Shown here one piece after another: positions 7,838 to 16,114 of a stretch of DNA of 64,000 nucleotides (position 1 is its first letter; every line of letters starts with the position of its first letter). Source of the stretch: Allorhizobium ampelinum S4 (GTDB taxonomy: Bacteria > Pseudomonadota > Alphaproteobacteria > Rhizobiales > Rhizobiaceae). A program made the position numbers and the translations under genes. Under the pieces are notes generated by a model, which made no database searches, had not been told where the DNA came from, and was given only the letters and a program-made list of their open reading frames with translations. Location: NCBI RefSeq assembly GCF_000016285.1, contig NC_011989.1, positions 2,917,001 to 2,981,000 on the forward strand. Reading direction: 5' to 3'.

Positions 7838-8197
7838 TCAGGCGGCTTCGCGGTCACTGAACACTTCGGTCAGTGTTTTCCGGTCGAAGGGCTTCAGCAG
7901 GAAGTCGCTGGCTCCGGCCCGTTTGCCTTGCATCATGTGTTTCAGGTCGGCTTCGATGACGCAATAGAAGATCCGCACCGTTTTGCCCTCCGGCATGGCC
8001 CGGATATTGGTGATCAGTCCAAGCGCGCCTTCCAGACCCGAATCAACGATGATTACATGCGGTAATTGTGCTTCGCAAGCCAGCATCGCCTCGCGCGCCG
8101 TGGATGCTTCCGTCACTCCAAAACCCAGTTCGGACAGAATTTTACGGCCAACCTTACGAACGATATCTGACGAGTCAGCAATGATCAGGTTCTTCAT
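7838..8197 (-). CDS. Single-domain response regulator with atypical switch residues
   Basis: 119 residues forming one CheY-like receiver and nothing else. The phosphoacceptor is D52 (VIIVDSG) and the conserved lysine is K102 (FLLKPFD). However the usual Asp-Asp/Glu-Asp pair is IADSSD (single D8, S9) and the Thr/Ser at the end of strand 4 is replaced around IFYCVIE. It lies between ctrA and chpT, on the chpT strand, 286 bp behind chpT. It is not the typical CpdR or DivK sequence that I would recognise. A role as phosphate sink or adaptor in the CckA-ChpT-CtrA relay is an inference from position. The ATG has AAAGGGGAT just upstream. Confidence 0.78.
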   Translation of the reverse strand: MKNLIIADSSDIVRKVGRKILSELGFGVTEASTAREAMLACEAQLPHVIIVDSGLEGALGLITNIRAMPEGKTVRIFYCVIEADLKHMMQGKRAGASDFLLKPFDRKTLTEVFSDREAA

Positions 8198-8483
8198 GCC
8201 GATCCCCTTTCGATGCCCATGGACCTTGCTTAAACATCAAAAAGATTAAGCAACTTTCCAAAAGAGCAAGCGGCGCGCCCCGTGCACCGCGTCTTTACCC
8301 ATTGTCGCCGCAGCCCGCGGTCTGACTTTGCCCATATTTCAAACCCCCAATGGATTTGAGATATCTGCGCTATCTTTATGGTAAATCCAGAATACTAAGG
8401 AAACATTACCCGTATCTGGTGGGGACGGAATGCGGCGCCCGAAGCCTGAGACACCGGGCGCCGTCGAGCATCTTTATGCGTGA

Positions 8484-9134
8484 TCAGCCGGCAGCAACTG
8501 ATTCGGCGGTGAAGGTAATTTCGCCTTCGCCGATGCTGTATTTCAGCTCCATCGATGATTCGTCGGCCAGCAACACGGTGTAATAGGGCTGGATAGAATG
8601 GGCATCGACAGCTTCTTCCATCTGGCCATTGCAGATTTCGGCGAATTTCGGCGGCACACGCAGCATGCGGCCCTTGGCGACGATGGTAAATTTCGCGTCA
8701 TATTCCGGATTTTCCAGCGTCACATCCAGCGAGCCGCCGCGCGGAATGGCGCCGTAGGCCACCAGCATCAGGTTCATCAGCAGTTTGACCCGGTTCTTGG
8801 CGATAATGGCGCGCGGGCCGTTCCAGGTAATTTCGGTTTTCTTTTCGGCGGCAGCGAAATCCTTGACGGCTTTCTCGGCCTCGCCGGTATCGATCGACGC
8901 TCCGACCGAGCCCGAGGCCCCAAATGCCAGTCGGGCAAATTTCAACCGAACCGAAGCATTCAGCGCGCTGGTGCGAATCAGGTCCATGGCATCGGCATCC
9001 GCCCCGCCTTCATCCAGCAGTTCCAGCCCGTTATTGATGGCGCCTACCGGCGAAATGACATCATGGCAGACGCGGCTGCACAGCAAGGCTGCCAGATCGG
9101 GTCCGGCCAGCGTTAGGTTCACGTTCTTGAGCAT
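8484..9134 (-). CDS. chpT: Histidine phosphotransferase ChpT
   Basis: Cytoplasmic phosphotransferase that relays phosphate from the hybrid kinase CckA to CtrA and CpdR. 216 residues; the N-terminal dimerisation hairpin carries the phosphorylated histidine H24 in SRVCHDVISPVGAINNGLEL, followed by the degenerate GHKL-like domain (about 85-210) that cannot bind ATP. Pfam names the family HPTransfase (DUF2328-type). The ATG at 9134 has GAGGAG 6 nt upstream. eipA starts divergently 179 bp away. Good length for the rhizobial orthologue and no missing residues seen. Confidence 0.93.
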   Translation of the reverse strand: MLKNVNLTLAGPDLAALLCSRVCHDVISPVGAINNGLELLDEGGADADAMDLIRTSALNASVRLKFARLAFGASGSVGASIDTGEAEKAVKDFAAAEKKTEITWNGPRAIIAKNRVKLLMNLMLVAYGAIPRGGSLDVTLENPEYDAKFTIVAKGRMLRVPPKFAEICNGQMEEAVDAHSIQPYYTVLLADESSMELKYSIGEGEITFTAESVAAG

Positions 9135-9230
9135 CGAATTCTCCTCGACGGCAAAGTCTGTTATCGGCTGAGAGGCATAGCTGCCCCATCAAGCCGCATG
9201 ATGTCGACGCCATAATGACACCATATTTGG

Positions 9231-9245
9231 TAAACCCATTGTTAA
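9231..9245 (+). promoter_or_regulatory. Candidate CtrA box between chpT and eipA
   Basis: TAAA-N7-TTAA (9231-9234, 9242-9245), one base from TTAA-N7-TTAA, 68 nt before the eipA start. CtrA control of eipA is known in Brucella, which makes the site plausible; not tested here. Confidence 0.4.
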
Positions 9246-9313
9246 TACGAAGTCATCAAGATGGAACTCCGGTCTCATCAGAGCCGATTCTATTCATATC
9301 CGAGGAGGAAGCG

Positions 9314-9901
9314 ATGCGCTTTTCCATCATTCGGGACCTGTTCAGGACCTGGATTGTAACGGCTGGCGTGGTTGCGGCAAGTGTTGTTTCGCAGCCCGCG
9401 ACTGCAATGGCGCAGGGCGATCAATATACCATGCAGGAAGTGGTCGATGCCGGCCACTCCTTCTTCGGCTCGACCAGCGGCGCGCTGGCCAAGGTGATCG
9501 AGAAGGCGTTCGGGCAATATGGCCTACCCAATGGCTATATTCTTGGCCAGGAAGGCTCCGGCGCGTTTATTGCTGGCCTCACCTATGGCGAAGGCACGCT
9601 CTATACCAAGAATGCCGGTCAGCACCCCGTCTTCTGGCAGGGGCCGTCGCTCGGCATCGATTACGGTGGCAACGGCAGCCGCACGATGATGCTGGTTTAT
9701 AACCTGCCCGCCGTCGGCAGCCTCTACAGCCGGTTTGGCGGTGTCAGCGGCTCGGCCTATGTGGTGGCCGGCGTCGGCATGACGGCGCTGAAGAACAACA
9801 ATATGGTTCTGGTCCCGATCCGCACCGGCGTCGGGGCAAGGCTTGGCGTCAATGTCGGCTATCTGAAGCTGACTCAATCCTCCACCTGGAACCCCTTCTG
9901 A
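9314..9901 (+). CDS. eipA: Envelope integrity protein EipA (DUF1134)
   Basis: 195-residue exported protein of the DUF1134 family. The ATG at 9314 is preceded by GAGGAGGAAG; the upstream in-frame ATG at 9215 has no such site. Residues 1-34 are a signal peptide (hydrophobic IVTAGVVAASVVSQPATAMA, cleavage after AMA or AQG). The mature domain holds the DUF1134 hallmarks TMQEVVDAGHSFFGSTSGALAKVIE, YGEGTLYTK and the C-terminal GARLGVNVGYLKLT. In Brucella EipA is a periplasmic small beta-barrel needed for envelope stress resistance and is regulated by CtrA. Here it stands next to chpT, three genes from ctrA, which supports the same regulatory link. Confidence 0.88.
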   Translation: MRFSIIRDLFRTWIVTAGVVAASVVSQPATAMAQGDQYTMQEVVDAGHSFFGSTSGALAKVIEKAFGQYGLPNGYILGQEGSGAFIAGLTYGEGTLYTKNAGQHPVFWQGPSLGIDYGGNGSRTMMLVYNLPAVGSLYSRFGGVSGSAYVVAGVGMTALKNNNMVLVPIRTGVGARLGVNVGYLKLTQSSTWNPF

Positions 9902-10064
9902 CCTCCACCGGCTTGGTTGATGTCAAGTCGGTCCATCGCCCGCAACTGCTGTTGTCGAACATGAACAGGCTAAGATGGAATGGCATAGGGTTTTGGTTTA
10001 CAGAATGCGCATCTGGACCGTCATCTGACACTTTGGGAACCGCTCTAACGGATATGGCACCGCC

Positions 10065-10787
10065 GTGATCGAATACGCCCTGCTCTTTGCATTGGGATTT
10101 GCCGCCGCAGCGCTTCTGGCGGCGTTGATCAGCCCTGCCATCCATGGCCGCATCGTTGCCTATACAGAACGGCGTCTGCGGGCCACCGCCCCTCTTGGCC
10201 CGGAAGAAGTCCGTGCCCAGAAGGATATGGTCCGCGCCGTTTATGCCGCCGAAAATGCGAAACTGTCCTATGACCTCCGGCGCGAGCGGGAGTATTTCGT
10301 CTCCGTCAAAGCCGCCGCCGATCAGGCCCAGGCGGAAGCGATCCGCGCGCTTGGAGCAGAAGATGCTCTGAAGGAGCAGATCCACGCCATGAGCAATGAG
10401 GCAGGAGCATTGCGCGTAGAATTGCGCCAGAACCAGGCTCAGATGGAACAGCTGAAAGCCACGCTACAGCGCCACGAAGCGATGGTCGCCAGCCGCGATC
10501 TCGACATCGAAGCGCTAACCGTCAAGCTGGCCCGCCTGGAGGCGGACCTGGCTGCCCGCAATCGGGAAACCGCCAGCCACAAGCACCAGACAGAAGACCT
10601 GCAACTGCGCCTCCAGGATTTGCGCACCGAACGCGAGACATTGCGCGACGAGGCCAAGGCCGCCGCCAGCCGCGCCCAAAAGGCAGAGCAACGGCTTCTC
10701 CAGGAGGAAGACAAGGTGCTGCGGCTGGAAGAGCGGCTGGAACGCCTGCAAAAGACCGAAACCCCTGTGCAACAGGTCGCCAAATGA
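10065..10787 (+). CDS. Membrane-anchored coiled-coil protein
   Basis: 240 residues starting at GTG 10065. Residues 3-25 (ALLFALGFAAAALLAALIS) form one N-terminal membrane helix, and from about residue 40 to 235 the chain is a long Glu/Arg/Ala/Gln-rich coiled coil (QAQMEQLKATLQRHEAMVAS, RLLQEEDKVLRLEERLERLQ). No catalytic domain. The start codon lacks an obvious Shine-Dalgarno site. Its stop overlaps the start of the next gene by four bases (ATGA), indicating translational coupling. The topology, an inner-membrane anchor with a cytoplasmic or periplasmic rod, is seen in structural proteins and in DUF-type rhizobial proteins of unknown role. I do not recognise a named family. Confidence 0.75.
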   Translation: MIEYALLFALGFAAAALLAALISPAIHGRIVAYTERRLRATAPLGPEEVRAQKDMVRAVYAAENAKLSYDLRREREYFVSVKAAADQAQAEAIRALGAEDALKEQIHAMSNEAGALRVELRQNQAQMEQLKATLQRHEAMVASRDLDIEALTVKLARLEADLAARNRETASHKHQTEDLQLRLQDLRTERETLRDEAKAAASRAQKAEQRLLQEEDKVLRLEERLERLQKTETPVQQVAK

Positions 10788-11092
10788 GCGAAAGCCGCCC
10801 GGACATGCAGCACCCCACGCCCGAAGCACTCGAAACGCTTGCCGACGACTTGCGCCAGCGCAGCGAAGCGCTCAATTCCCGGCTGCTTGCTGGCGATGGT
10901 GTCGAGGAAGACTTGGCCCTGCGCGCGCAAATCGCCGAAATCGCCGCCGGGATGATCGTGTTCACCGCCCGCAAGGAAGGCGAAGCATCGCCGATTCCGG
11001 CCCTGCTGGCACACCCTGTCCCCAGCGCCGATGCGCCGCAACCGCTGCTGGAACGGATCAGGGCGGTAGCGCCGGATCTTCTGAACGATTGA
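10784..11092 (+). CDS. Small acidic helical protein coupled to the coiled-coil gene
   Basis: 102 residues, cytoplasmic by prediction, no membrane segment or known motif. The N-terminal two thirds are helical and Glu/Leu/Arg rich (LETLADDLRQRSEALNSRLL), the rest is Pro/Ala rich. The ATG overlaps the preceding stop codon, so the pair is almost surely co-expressed and the products may interact. The gene ends 57 bp before the stop of the convergent RNA methyltransferase. Function unknown. Confidence 0.7.
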   Translation: MSESRPDMQHPTPEALETLADDLRQRSEALNSRLLAGDGVEEDLALRAQIAEIAAGMIVFTARKEGEASPIPALLAHPVPSADAPQPLLERIRAVAPDLLND

Positions 11093-11149
11093 GCCTATTG
11101 CCTCGCAGAACAGGATGGCGCAGCCAGATGAGGGGCCACCGCCACGCCT

Positions 11150-11989
11150 CTACCCCAATTTACCCAGCGCCCGCGCCGCGCTGTGCAGCGCGATGCCGCT
11201 GGCGGTGCCGAGATTGAGGCTGTCGAGTTGTGGTGATTGGGCGATCCGCACGGTCATGAACCGGGCAAGCACGTCTGCGGGCAGGCCCTCGCCTTCTGTG
11301 CCCACCACCAGCGCCAGCCTTTGCTGGCCTCCGAGACCAGAGGCGATATCGCCGATTTCAGTGGTCCCGGAAGGCGTCAACGCCGCCACCAGAAAGCCAG
11401 CGGCATCCAGCGCCGACAACAGCGCAATGGCGCTGTGTTCACGCGCATAAGGCATGGTCAGCACCGAGCCGACCGAAACCCGCAGCGCCTTGCGATAGAG
11501 CGGGTCGCAACTGGTCTCATCCAGCAGCACCGCATCGGCACAGAAGCCGGTGGCATTGCGAAACATCGCGCCGACATTGTCATGATTGGAAATGCCGCAG
11601 CCAACCAGAACCAGGGCGCGTTGCGGCAAGCTGGCAATCAGCTGCGTGGCATCGGGCGCGGTCAGACGGCTGCCCAGCGCCAGCACGCCGCGATGCAGGT
11701 GAAAGCCAGCGATTGCATCCAGCACGGCAGCGCTTGCCACATAGACCGGCAGATCGTCCGGCCATTGGTCAAGAAGCGGCTGGAGACCCGCCACCCGGTT
11801 TTCCAACAGCAGCAGGGCCTCGGCGCAAATACCCCGCCCAGCCAGATGCGCCGCCAGCAACATACGCAGCACCACCGTGCCTTCTGCAATGAACCGGCCC
11901 TCGCGCCCGGTCAGGTCGCGCTCGCGGATATTGCTAAAAGCAGCGATGCGCGGATCCTGCGGATCGGTGATGGTGACGAACTGGACCAT
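11150..11989 (-). CDS. SPOUT-class RNA 2'-O-methyltransferase (TrmH/SpoU family)
   Basis: 279 residues. The N-terminal ~110 residues form the substrate-binding region typical of rRNA methyltransferases (starts with DPRIAAFSNIRERDL and contains GRFIAEGTVVLRMLL). The C-terminal SPOUT domain has the three SAM-knot motifs: ISNHDNVGAMFRNATGFC (motif 1), LALVVGTEGEGLPADVL (motif 2) and SLNLGTASGIALHSAARAL (motif 3, usually LNVSVA). The asparagine and arginine of motif 1 (N-x-G-x-x-x-R) are present. Target nucleotide in tRNA or rRNA cannot be decided. It follows the hypothetical gene 12002-12382 by 12 bp and probably shares its transcript. Confidence 0.88.
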   Translation of the reverse strand: MVQFVTITDPQDPRIAAFSNIRERDLTGREGRFIAEGTVVLRMLLAAHLAGRGICAEALLLLENRVAGLQPLLDQWPDDLPVYVASAAVLDAIAGFHLHRGVLALGSRLTAPDATQLIASLPQRALVLVGCGISNHDNVGAMFRNATGFCADAVLLDETSCDPLYRKALRVSVGSVLTMPYAREHSAIALLSALDAAGFLVAALTPSGTTEIGDIASGLGGQQRLALVVGTEGEGLPADVLARFMTVRIAQSPQLDSLNLGTASGIALHSAARALGKLG

Positions 11990-12001
11990 GCGTTTGAAGG
12001 C

Positions 12002-12382
12002 CTATTGCGTGATCGCGACATCCGCGATCATCCGGCCCACCGACAGGTCAAACACATACGCCTTGGACTGGCCTTCGGCTGTGGTGCCGTAAAACAGAAT
12101 CTGCGTGCCTGACAGTGCCGTGGACGTCACCTTGAAGCCAGCAGGCAGGCGCGCAGCCAGTGCCAAGGGCTGGTCGGAAGGGATGGTAAGGCCACCGGCC
12201 TGCGTCTTTTCCGGCGTAGGCGCGTGTTTGACCTTGTAGACAACGGCGGCCAACACCGCCATAAGGCTGACAAACATGATGGCCGCCGAGACGAGTTGCA
12301 AACGCACCATCTTGCGGCGAACTTTTTCGAGCACCGGATCGAGCGGCTTGTCTTTCTGTTCGTCGGTCTCGACTTGGCTCAT
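12002..12382 (-). CDS. Single-pass membrane protein of unknown function
   Basis: 126 residues from the ATG at 12382 (AAGG about 10 nt upstream). A charged cytoplasmic N terminus (residues 1-28) is followed by one membrane helix (about 33-56, LVSAAIMFVSLMAVLAAVVYKV) and a periplasmic C-terminal domain with beta-like strands (QILFYGTTAEGQSKAYVFDL...). No family recognised. It is divergent from rluD with an 80-bp gap and lies 12 bp ahead of the RNA methyltransferase, in the arrangement of a two-gene operon. Confidence 0.72.
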   Translation of the reverse strand: MSQVETDEQKDKPLDPVLEKVRRKMVRLQLVSAAIMFVSLMAVLAAVVYKVKHAPTPEKTQAGGLTIPSDQPLALAARLPAGFKVTSTALSGTQILFYGTTAEGQSKAYVFDLSVGRMIADVAITQ

Positions 12383-12462
12383 GAAACTTAAACCTTTCCC
12401 TGATGGAGCTGCTCTGCCGCCCATTGGGCCTCGGCCACAAGGGCCGAAAGACAGGATGCGCT

Positions 12463-13491
12463 ATGACAGACCCCTTTAAACAAGCAGGCGAGCCAAGGAA
12501 AGAGCTGATTGCCGGTGAGGACGCCGAAGGCCGTCTGGATGCCTGGCTGGCGGCAAGCCTGGGCGGCGACCTGTCGCGCAACCGGGTGAAAGCCCTGATC
12601 GAACAGGGTGCGGTCTTCGTCAATGGCACAGCCGTTACCGAGCCGAAGCGCAAGATCAAGCCCGGCGACCAGCTGGTGATCGCCATGCCGGAGCCGGAAG
12701 ACCCCGAACCCAAGGGCGAGGATATTCCACTCACCGTGCTCTACGAGGACAAGGACCTGATCGTGCTGTCAAAGCCCGCCGGTCTGGTGGTGCATCCGGG
12801 TGCTGGCAACTGGACCGGCACGCTGGTCAATGCGCTGATCCACCATTGCGGCGACAGTCTCTCCGGCATTGGCGGGGTGAAGCGTCCCGGCATCGTCCAC
12901 CGGCTGGATAAGGAAACCTCCGGCGTCATGGTTGTCGCCAAGAATGACATCGCCCACCGGCATCTGGCCGACCAGTTTGCCGACCATGGCCGCAGCGGCC
13001 CGCTGGAACGGGCCTATCAAGCACTCGTCTGGGGCCGTCCGCGGGGGCTGCGCGGCACGATTGACGCAGCCCTTGGCCGGGCTGGCGACCGCACCAAGCG
13101 CACCGTCAAGCGTGAGGATACCGATGACGCCCGCGAAGCCATCACCCATTACCAGGTGATGGAGCGTTATGGTGAAAAGCCGGATGCTACCTGCCTCGCC
13201 TCGCTGGTCGAATGCCGGCTGGAAACCGGCCGCACCCACCAGATCCGGGTGCATATGGCCCATATCGGCCATCCGCTGATCGGTGATCCCGAATATGGCG
13301 CGGCCTTCAAAACCAAGGCCAACCTGCTACCAGACGCGGCCAAGGCCATCGTCACTAACTTCCACCGCCAGGCCCTGCATGCCTATCTTCTGGCGTTCGA
13401 ACACCCGACCACCGGCGACGTCATGCACTTCGCAGCGCCCATCCCTGACGACATGGAAACAATTATCCGGGCGCTGCGCGATATCGCATGA
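12463..13491 (+). CDS. rluD: Ribosomal large subunit pseudouridine synthase, RluD type
   Basis: 342 residues from ATG 12463 (AGGA upstream; an in-frame ATG 60 bp earlier is less likely). An S4 RNA-binding domain (about 20-80, DAWLAASLGGDLSRNRVKALIEQGAVFVNG) precedes the RluA-type catalytic domain, with the catalytic motif HRLDKETSG (146-154, D149), then LVECRLETGRTHQIRVHMAHIGHPLIGDPEYG. This is RluD, which makes pseudouridines at 1911/1915/1917 (E. coli numbering) of 23S rRNA; RluC is less likely. In related genomes, as I recall, rluD sits close to rpoH; here one gene separates them. Confidence 0.9.
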   Translation: MTDPFKQAGEPRKELIAGEDAEGRLDAWLAASLGGDLSRNRVKALIEQGAVFVNGTAVTEPKRKIKPGDQLVIAMPEPEDPEPKGEDIPLTVLYEDKDLIVLSKPAGLVVHPGAGNWTGTLVNALIHHCGDSLSGIGGVKRPGIVHRLDKETSGVMVVAKNDIAHRHLADQFADHGRSGPLERAYQALVWGRPRGLRGTIDAALGRAGDRTKRTVKREDTDDAREAITHYQVMERYGEKPDATCLASLVECRLETGRTHQIRVHMAHIGHPLIGDPEYGAAFKTKANLLPDAAKAIVTNFHRQALHAYLLAFEHPTTGDVMHFAAPIPDDMETIIRALRDIA

Positions 13492-13578
13492 ACCCTTTGC
13501 CCCGTTAAACGTTAGCGCAGGTCCGACATGGCTGCGCAGCCGTTGCGCGCCGGACAGGCAAACGGGGCAAGGGCGATT

Positions 13579-14811
13579 ATGGATACCAAGCAAGCAGTCG
13601 GAAAATCGCGCGATCTGCACGATGGCAAGTCCTTCTGGGCTGCGACACCGAATATTGTGGTTGAGAGCCGCGATACCCCCGCGCGCACCGATTACGATGT
13701 GATCATCATCGGTGCCGGGATAAGCGGCGCCCTGATGGCGCAGGCGCTGGCAGCGGATGGCCGCCATATTCTGGTGGTGGACCGGCGTGAACCCGTCCGG
13801 GGCAGCACACTGGCCAGCACGGCGATGATCCAGCATGAAATCGATATTTCACTATCGCAATTATCCAAAGCGATCGGGGCCAAGAAGGCCATGCGTGCCT
13901 GGAGGCGCTCGGCAGCCTCCGTTAATAGCCTGGGGGAGCGCGTCGCCAGCCTTGGACTTTCCTGCCAGTTCCAGCAGCGCAGCAGCCTTTTCCTGGCGGG
14001 CGATGAGATGGGCCACCGTGCCCTCACCGCTGAAACGGAGCTGCGCCGTGAAGCGCAATTAGACGCCGAGTATCTGAGCGGCGCGCAAGTGAAGGAGCTT
14101 TACGGCATCGAGCGCACGGGCGCGATCCTCTCCCCCTGCTCCGCCAGCGCCAATCCGGCCCAGATGACGGCTGGCCTGCTGAAGGCTGCCCAGCAAGGCG
14201 GCGTGGAAGTCGTCTCACCGCTGGCGATTACCGCCATCCGGGAAACCCGCGATGGGGTAATGGTGGCAACAGCTGACGGTACATTGCTCTGTGCGGCGGA
14301 CCTTATCGCCTGCACGGGCTATGAATATCTGAAGATGATGGAAAGCCCCCTGCATCAGGTGATTTCCACCTGGGCCATCGCCTCCGAACCGAACGCCCAA
14401 AGGCCGGACTGGCTGGACGACCATCTGGTCTGGGAGGCCTCCGAACCCTATCTCTATTTCCGCTCCACACCCGATGGCCGGATCATTGCTGGTGGCGAAG
14501 ACGAGGACGATCCGCTCGCCCACCAGGACCCGGTCAAGGCGCGGCGCAAATTCGAGACGATCCGGCAAAAACTGAAGGATCTGGCCGGGATTGAGATGGA
14601 CCACATCGCCTATGGCTGGTCTGCGCCGTTCGGCACGACACGGGATGGGCTGCCGATCATCGACCGCGTCCCCGGCACCAGCCATGTGCATGTGGTGATG
14701 GGGTTTGGCGGCAATGGCATCACGTTTTCGACCATTGCGTCGGAGATTGTCTCGGCCCGGATTGCCGGTCGCAAGGATGCTGATGAGGATTTGTTCCGAT
14801 TCCGCTCGTAA
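13579..14811 (+). CDS. FAD-dependent oxidoreductase (DAO family)
   Basis: 410 residues from ATG 13579, chosen for the CAAGGG ahead of it; a start at 13528 is possible. A Rossmann dinucleotide fold appears at YDVIIIGAGISGALMAQAL followed by the acidic residue after strand 2 (LVVDRR), and the C-terminal HVVMGFGGNGITFSTIASEI is the usual second FAD contact of the D-amino-acid oxidase/glycine oxidase family. Substrate is unknown; no signal peptide. It stands alone between rluD and rpoH on the same strand. Typical length for the family. Several rhizobial genomes label such proteins as FAD-binding oxidoreductases or sarcosine-oxidase-like. Confidence 0.82.
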   Translation: MDTKQAVGKSRDLHDGKSFWAATPNIVVESRDTPARTDYDVIIIGAGISGALMAQALAADGRHILVVDRREPVRGSTLASTAMIQHEIDISLSQLSKAIGAKKAMRAWRRSAASVNSLGERVASLGLSCQFQQRSSLFLAGDEMGHRALTAETELRREAQLDAEYLSGAQVKELYGIERTGAILSPCSASANPAQMTAGLLKAAQQGGVEVVSPLAITAIRETRDGVMVATADGTLLCAADLIACTGYEYLKMMESPLHQVISTWAIASEPNAQRPDWLDDHLVWEASEPYLYFRSTPDGRIIAGGEDEDDPLAHQDPVKARRKFETIRQKLKDLAGIEMDHIAYGWSAPFGTTRDGLPIIDRVPGTSHVHVVMGFGGNGITFSTIASEIVSARIAGRKDADEDLFRFRS

Positions 14812-14953
14812 ATCAATCGTGACCGGCGTGGTGCGCTTGAATCGCGGCCATGCCACACTTATCTGACATAGGATTTCGTGCGGGATGAGGAAATCCGCAT
14901 GTTGGAGCTTGCCCGTTTGGCATTGGGAAGCTCATGGATAAAGGGGGTGCTTT

Positions 14954-15856
14954 ATGGCCCGCAATAGCTTGCCTTCGATTACCGCCGGTGAAGGCGGACT
15001 GAACCGATACCTGGATGAGATCCGCAAGTTCCCAATGCTGGAACCCCAGGTGGAATATATGCTGGCCAAGCGCTATGCCGAGCATGGCGACCGCGATGCC
15101 GCGCACCGGCTTGTCACCAGCCATTTGCGTCTCGTGGCGAAGATTGCCATGGGTTATCGCGGCTACGGCCTGCCGATTGGCGAAGTCGTCTCTGAGGGCA
15201 ATGTCGGCCTGATGCAGGCTGTCAAAAAATTCGATCCCGAACGCGGCTTCCGGCTTGCTACCTATGCAATGTGGTGGATCAAGGCCTCGATTCAGGAATA
15301 TATCCTGCGCTCCTGGTCGCTGGTGAAAATGGGCACGACCGCCAACCAGAAGCGGCTGTTCTTCAACCTGCGCCGCCTGAAGGGCAAGATCCAGGCCATC
15401 GAGGAAGGCGACCTGAAGCCGGACCAAGTCACGGAGATCGCCACCAAGCTGAAGGTCAGCGAGGAGGAAGTGATTTCCATGAACCGCCGCCTGTCGGGCG
15501 ATGCCTCGCTGAACGCGCCGATCCGCGCCAGCGAAGGTGAATCCGGCCAGTGGCAGGATTGGCTGGTGGACGATCATGACAGCCAGGAAGACACGCTGAT
15601 CGAGCAAGATGAGCTGGAAACCCGGCGCAACATGCTGTCGCGCGCCATGGGCGTGCTGAACGACCGCGAACGCCGCATCTTCGCCGCCCGCCGCCTGGCC
15701 GAAGAGCCGGTGACGCTGGAAGAACTGTCATCCGAGTTCGACATCAGCCGCGAACGTGTGCGCCAGATCGAAGTGCGCGCTTTTGAAAAGGTTCAGGATG
15801 CTGTCCAGAAGGACGCACTGGAACAGGCCAAGGCGTTGCGCGTCGTCGAGTCCTGA
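14954..15856 (+). CDS. rpoH: RNA polymerase sigma-32 factor RpoH
   Basis: 300 residues. Region 2 (HRLVTSHLRLVAKIAMGYRGYG... FDPERGFRLATYAMWWIKASIQEYILRSWSLVKMG) is a perfect sigma-70 core; the RpoH box QKRLFFNLRRLK at residues 132-143 identifies heat-shock sigma; region 4 ends in a helix-turn-helix (LEELSSEFDISRERVRQIE). It directs polymerase to heat-shock and stress promoters. ATG at 14954 follows AAGGGGG at good spacing. Rhizobiaceae usually have two or more rpoH genes; this sequence looks like the principal RpoH1 type but I cannot prove which. No ROSE-type thermometer was evident in the short leader. Confidence 0.95.
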   Translation: MARNSLPSITAGEGGLNRYLDEIRKFPMLEPQVEYMLAKRYAEHGDRDAAHRLVTSHLRLVAKIAMGYRGYGLPIGEVVSEGNVGLMQAVKKFDPERGFRLATYAMWWIKASIQEYILRSWSLVKMGTTANQKRLFFNLRRLKGKIQAIEEGDLKPDQVTEIATKLKVSEEEVISMNRRLSGDASLNAPIRASEGESGQWQDWLVDDHDSQEDTLIEQDELETRRNMLSRAMGVLNDRERRIFAARRLAEEPVTLEELSSEFDISRERVRQIEVRAFEKVQDAVQKDALEQAKALRVVES

Positions 15857-15896
15857 CGCCAGCGCCAATTAAAACAAAATGCCTTATGGCCTGCCC

Positions 15897-16041
15897 TTAC
15901 AGTCTGTTCAAGAATTGCTGCTGGTCTGGCGAAAATGGTGATTTTGAGAACCGGAACGGAGCGTACTTAACGTACGTGAGTACCGGAAGCGCAGAAATTG
16001 CCATTTGCAGACGGCCAGCGGTGATTATTGGACGGACTGTT
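15897..16041. repeat. 145-bp dispersed imperfect palindrome, copy 1
   Basis: Aligns without gaps to 37390-37534; I count about 16 mismatches in 145 positions. The element is an imperfect inverted repeat folding around the centre CGTACTTAACGTACG (15962-15976): its outer ends ACAGTCTGTTCAA and the reverse complement of GGACGGACTGT match. It lies 40 bp after rpoH and 74 bp before the Imm42-like gene. No coding capacity; resembles the rhizobial intergenic mosaic elements in style, though I cannot assign it to a named family. Confidence 0.8.
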
Positions 16042-16114
16042 AGGCACGGTTGTCAAAGTCGCGCTGCGCAGGTTTGTTCGGTTCGTGATGAGGCCGAGAC
16101 GACGAGGTTAATGG

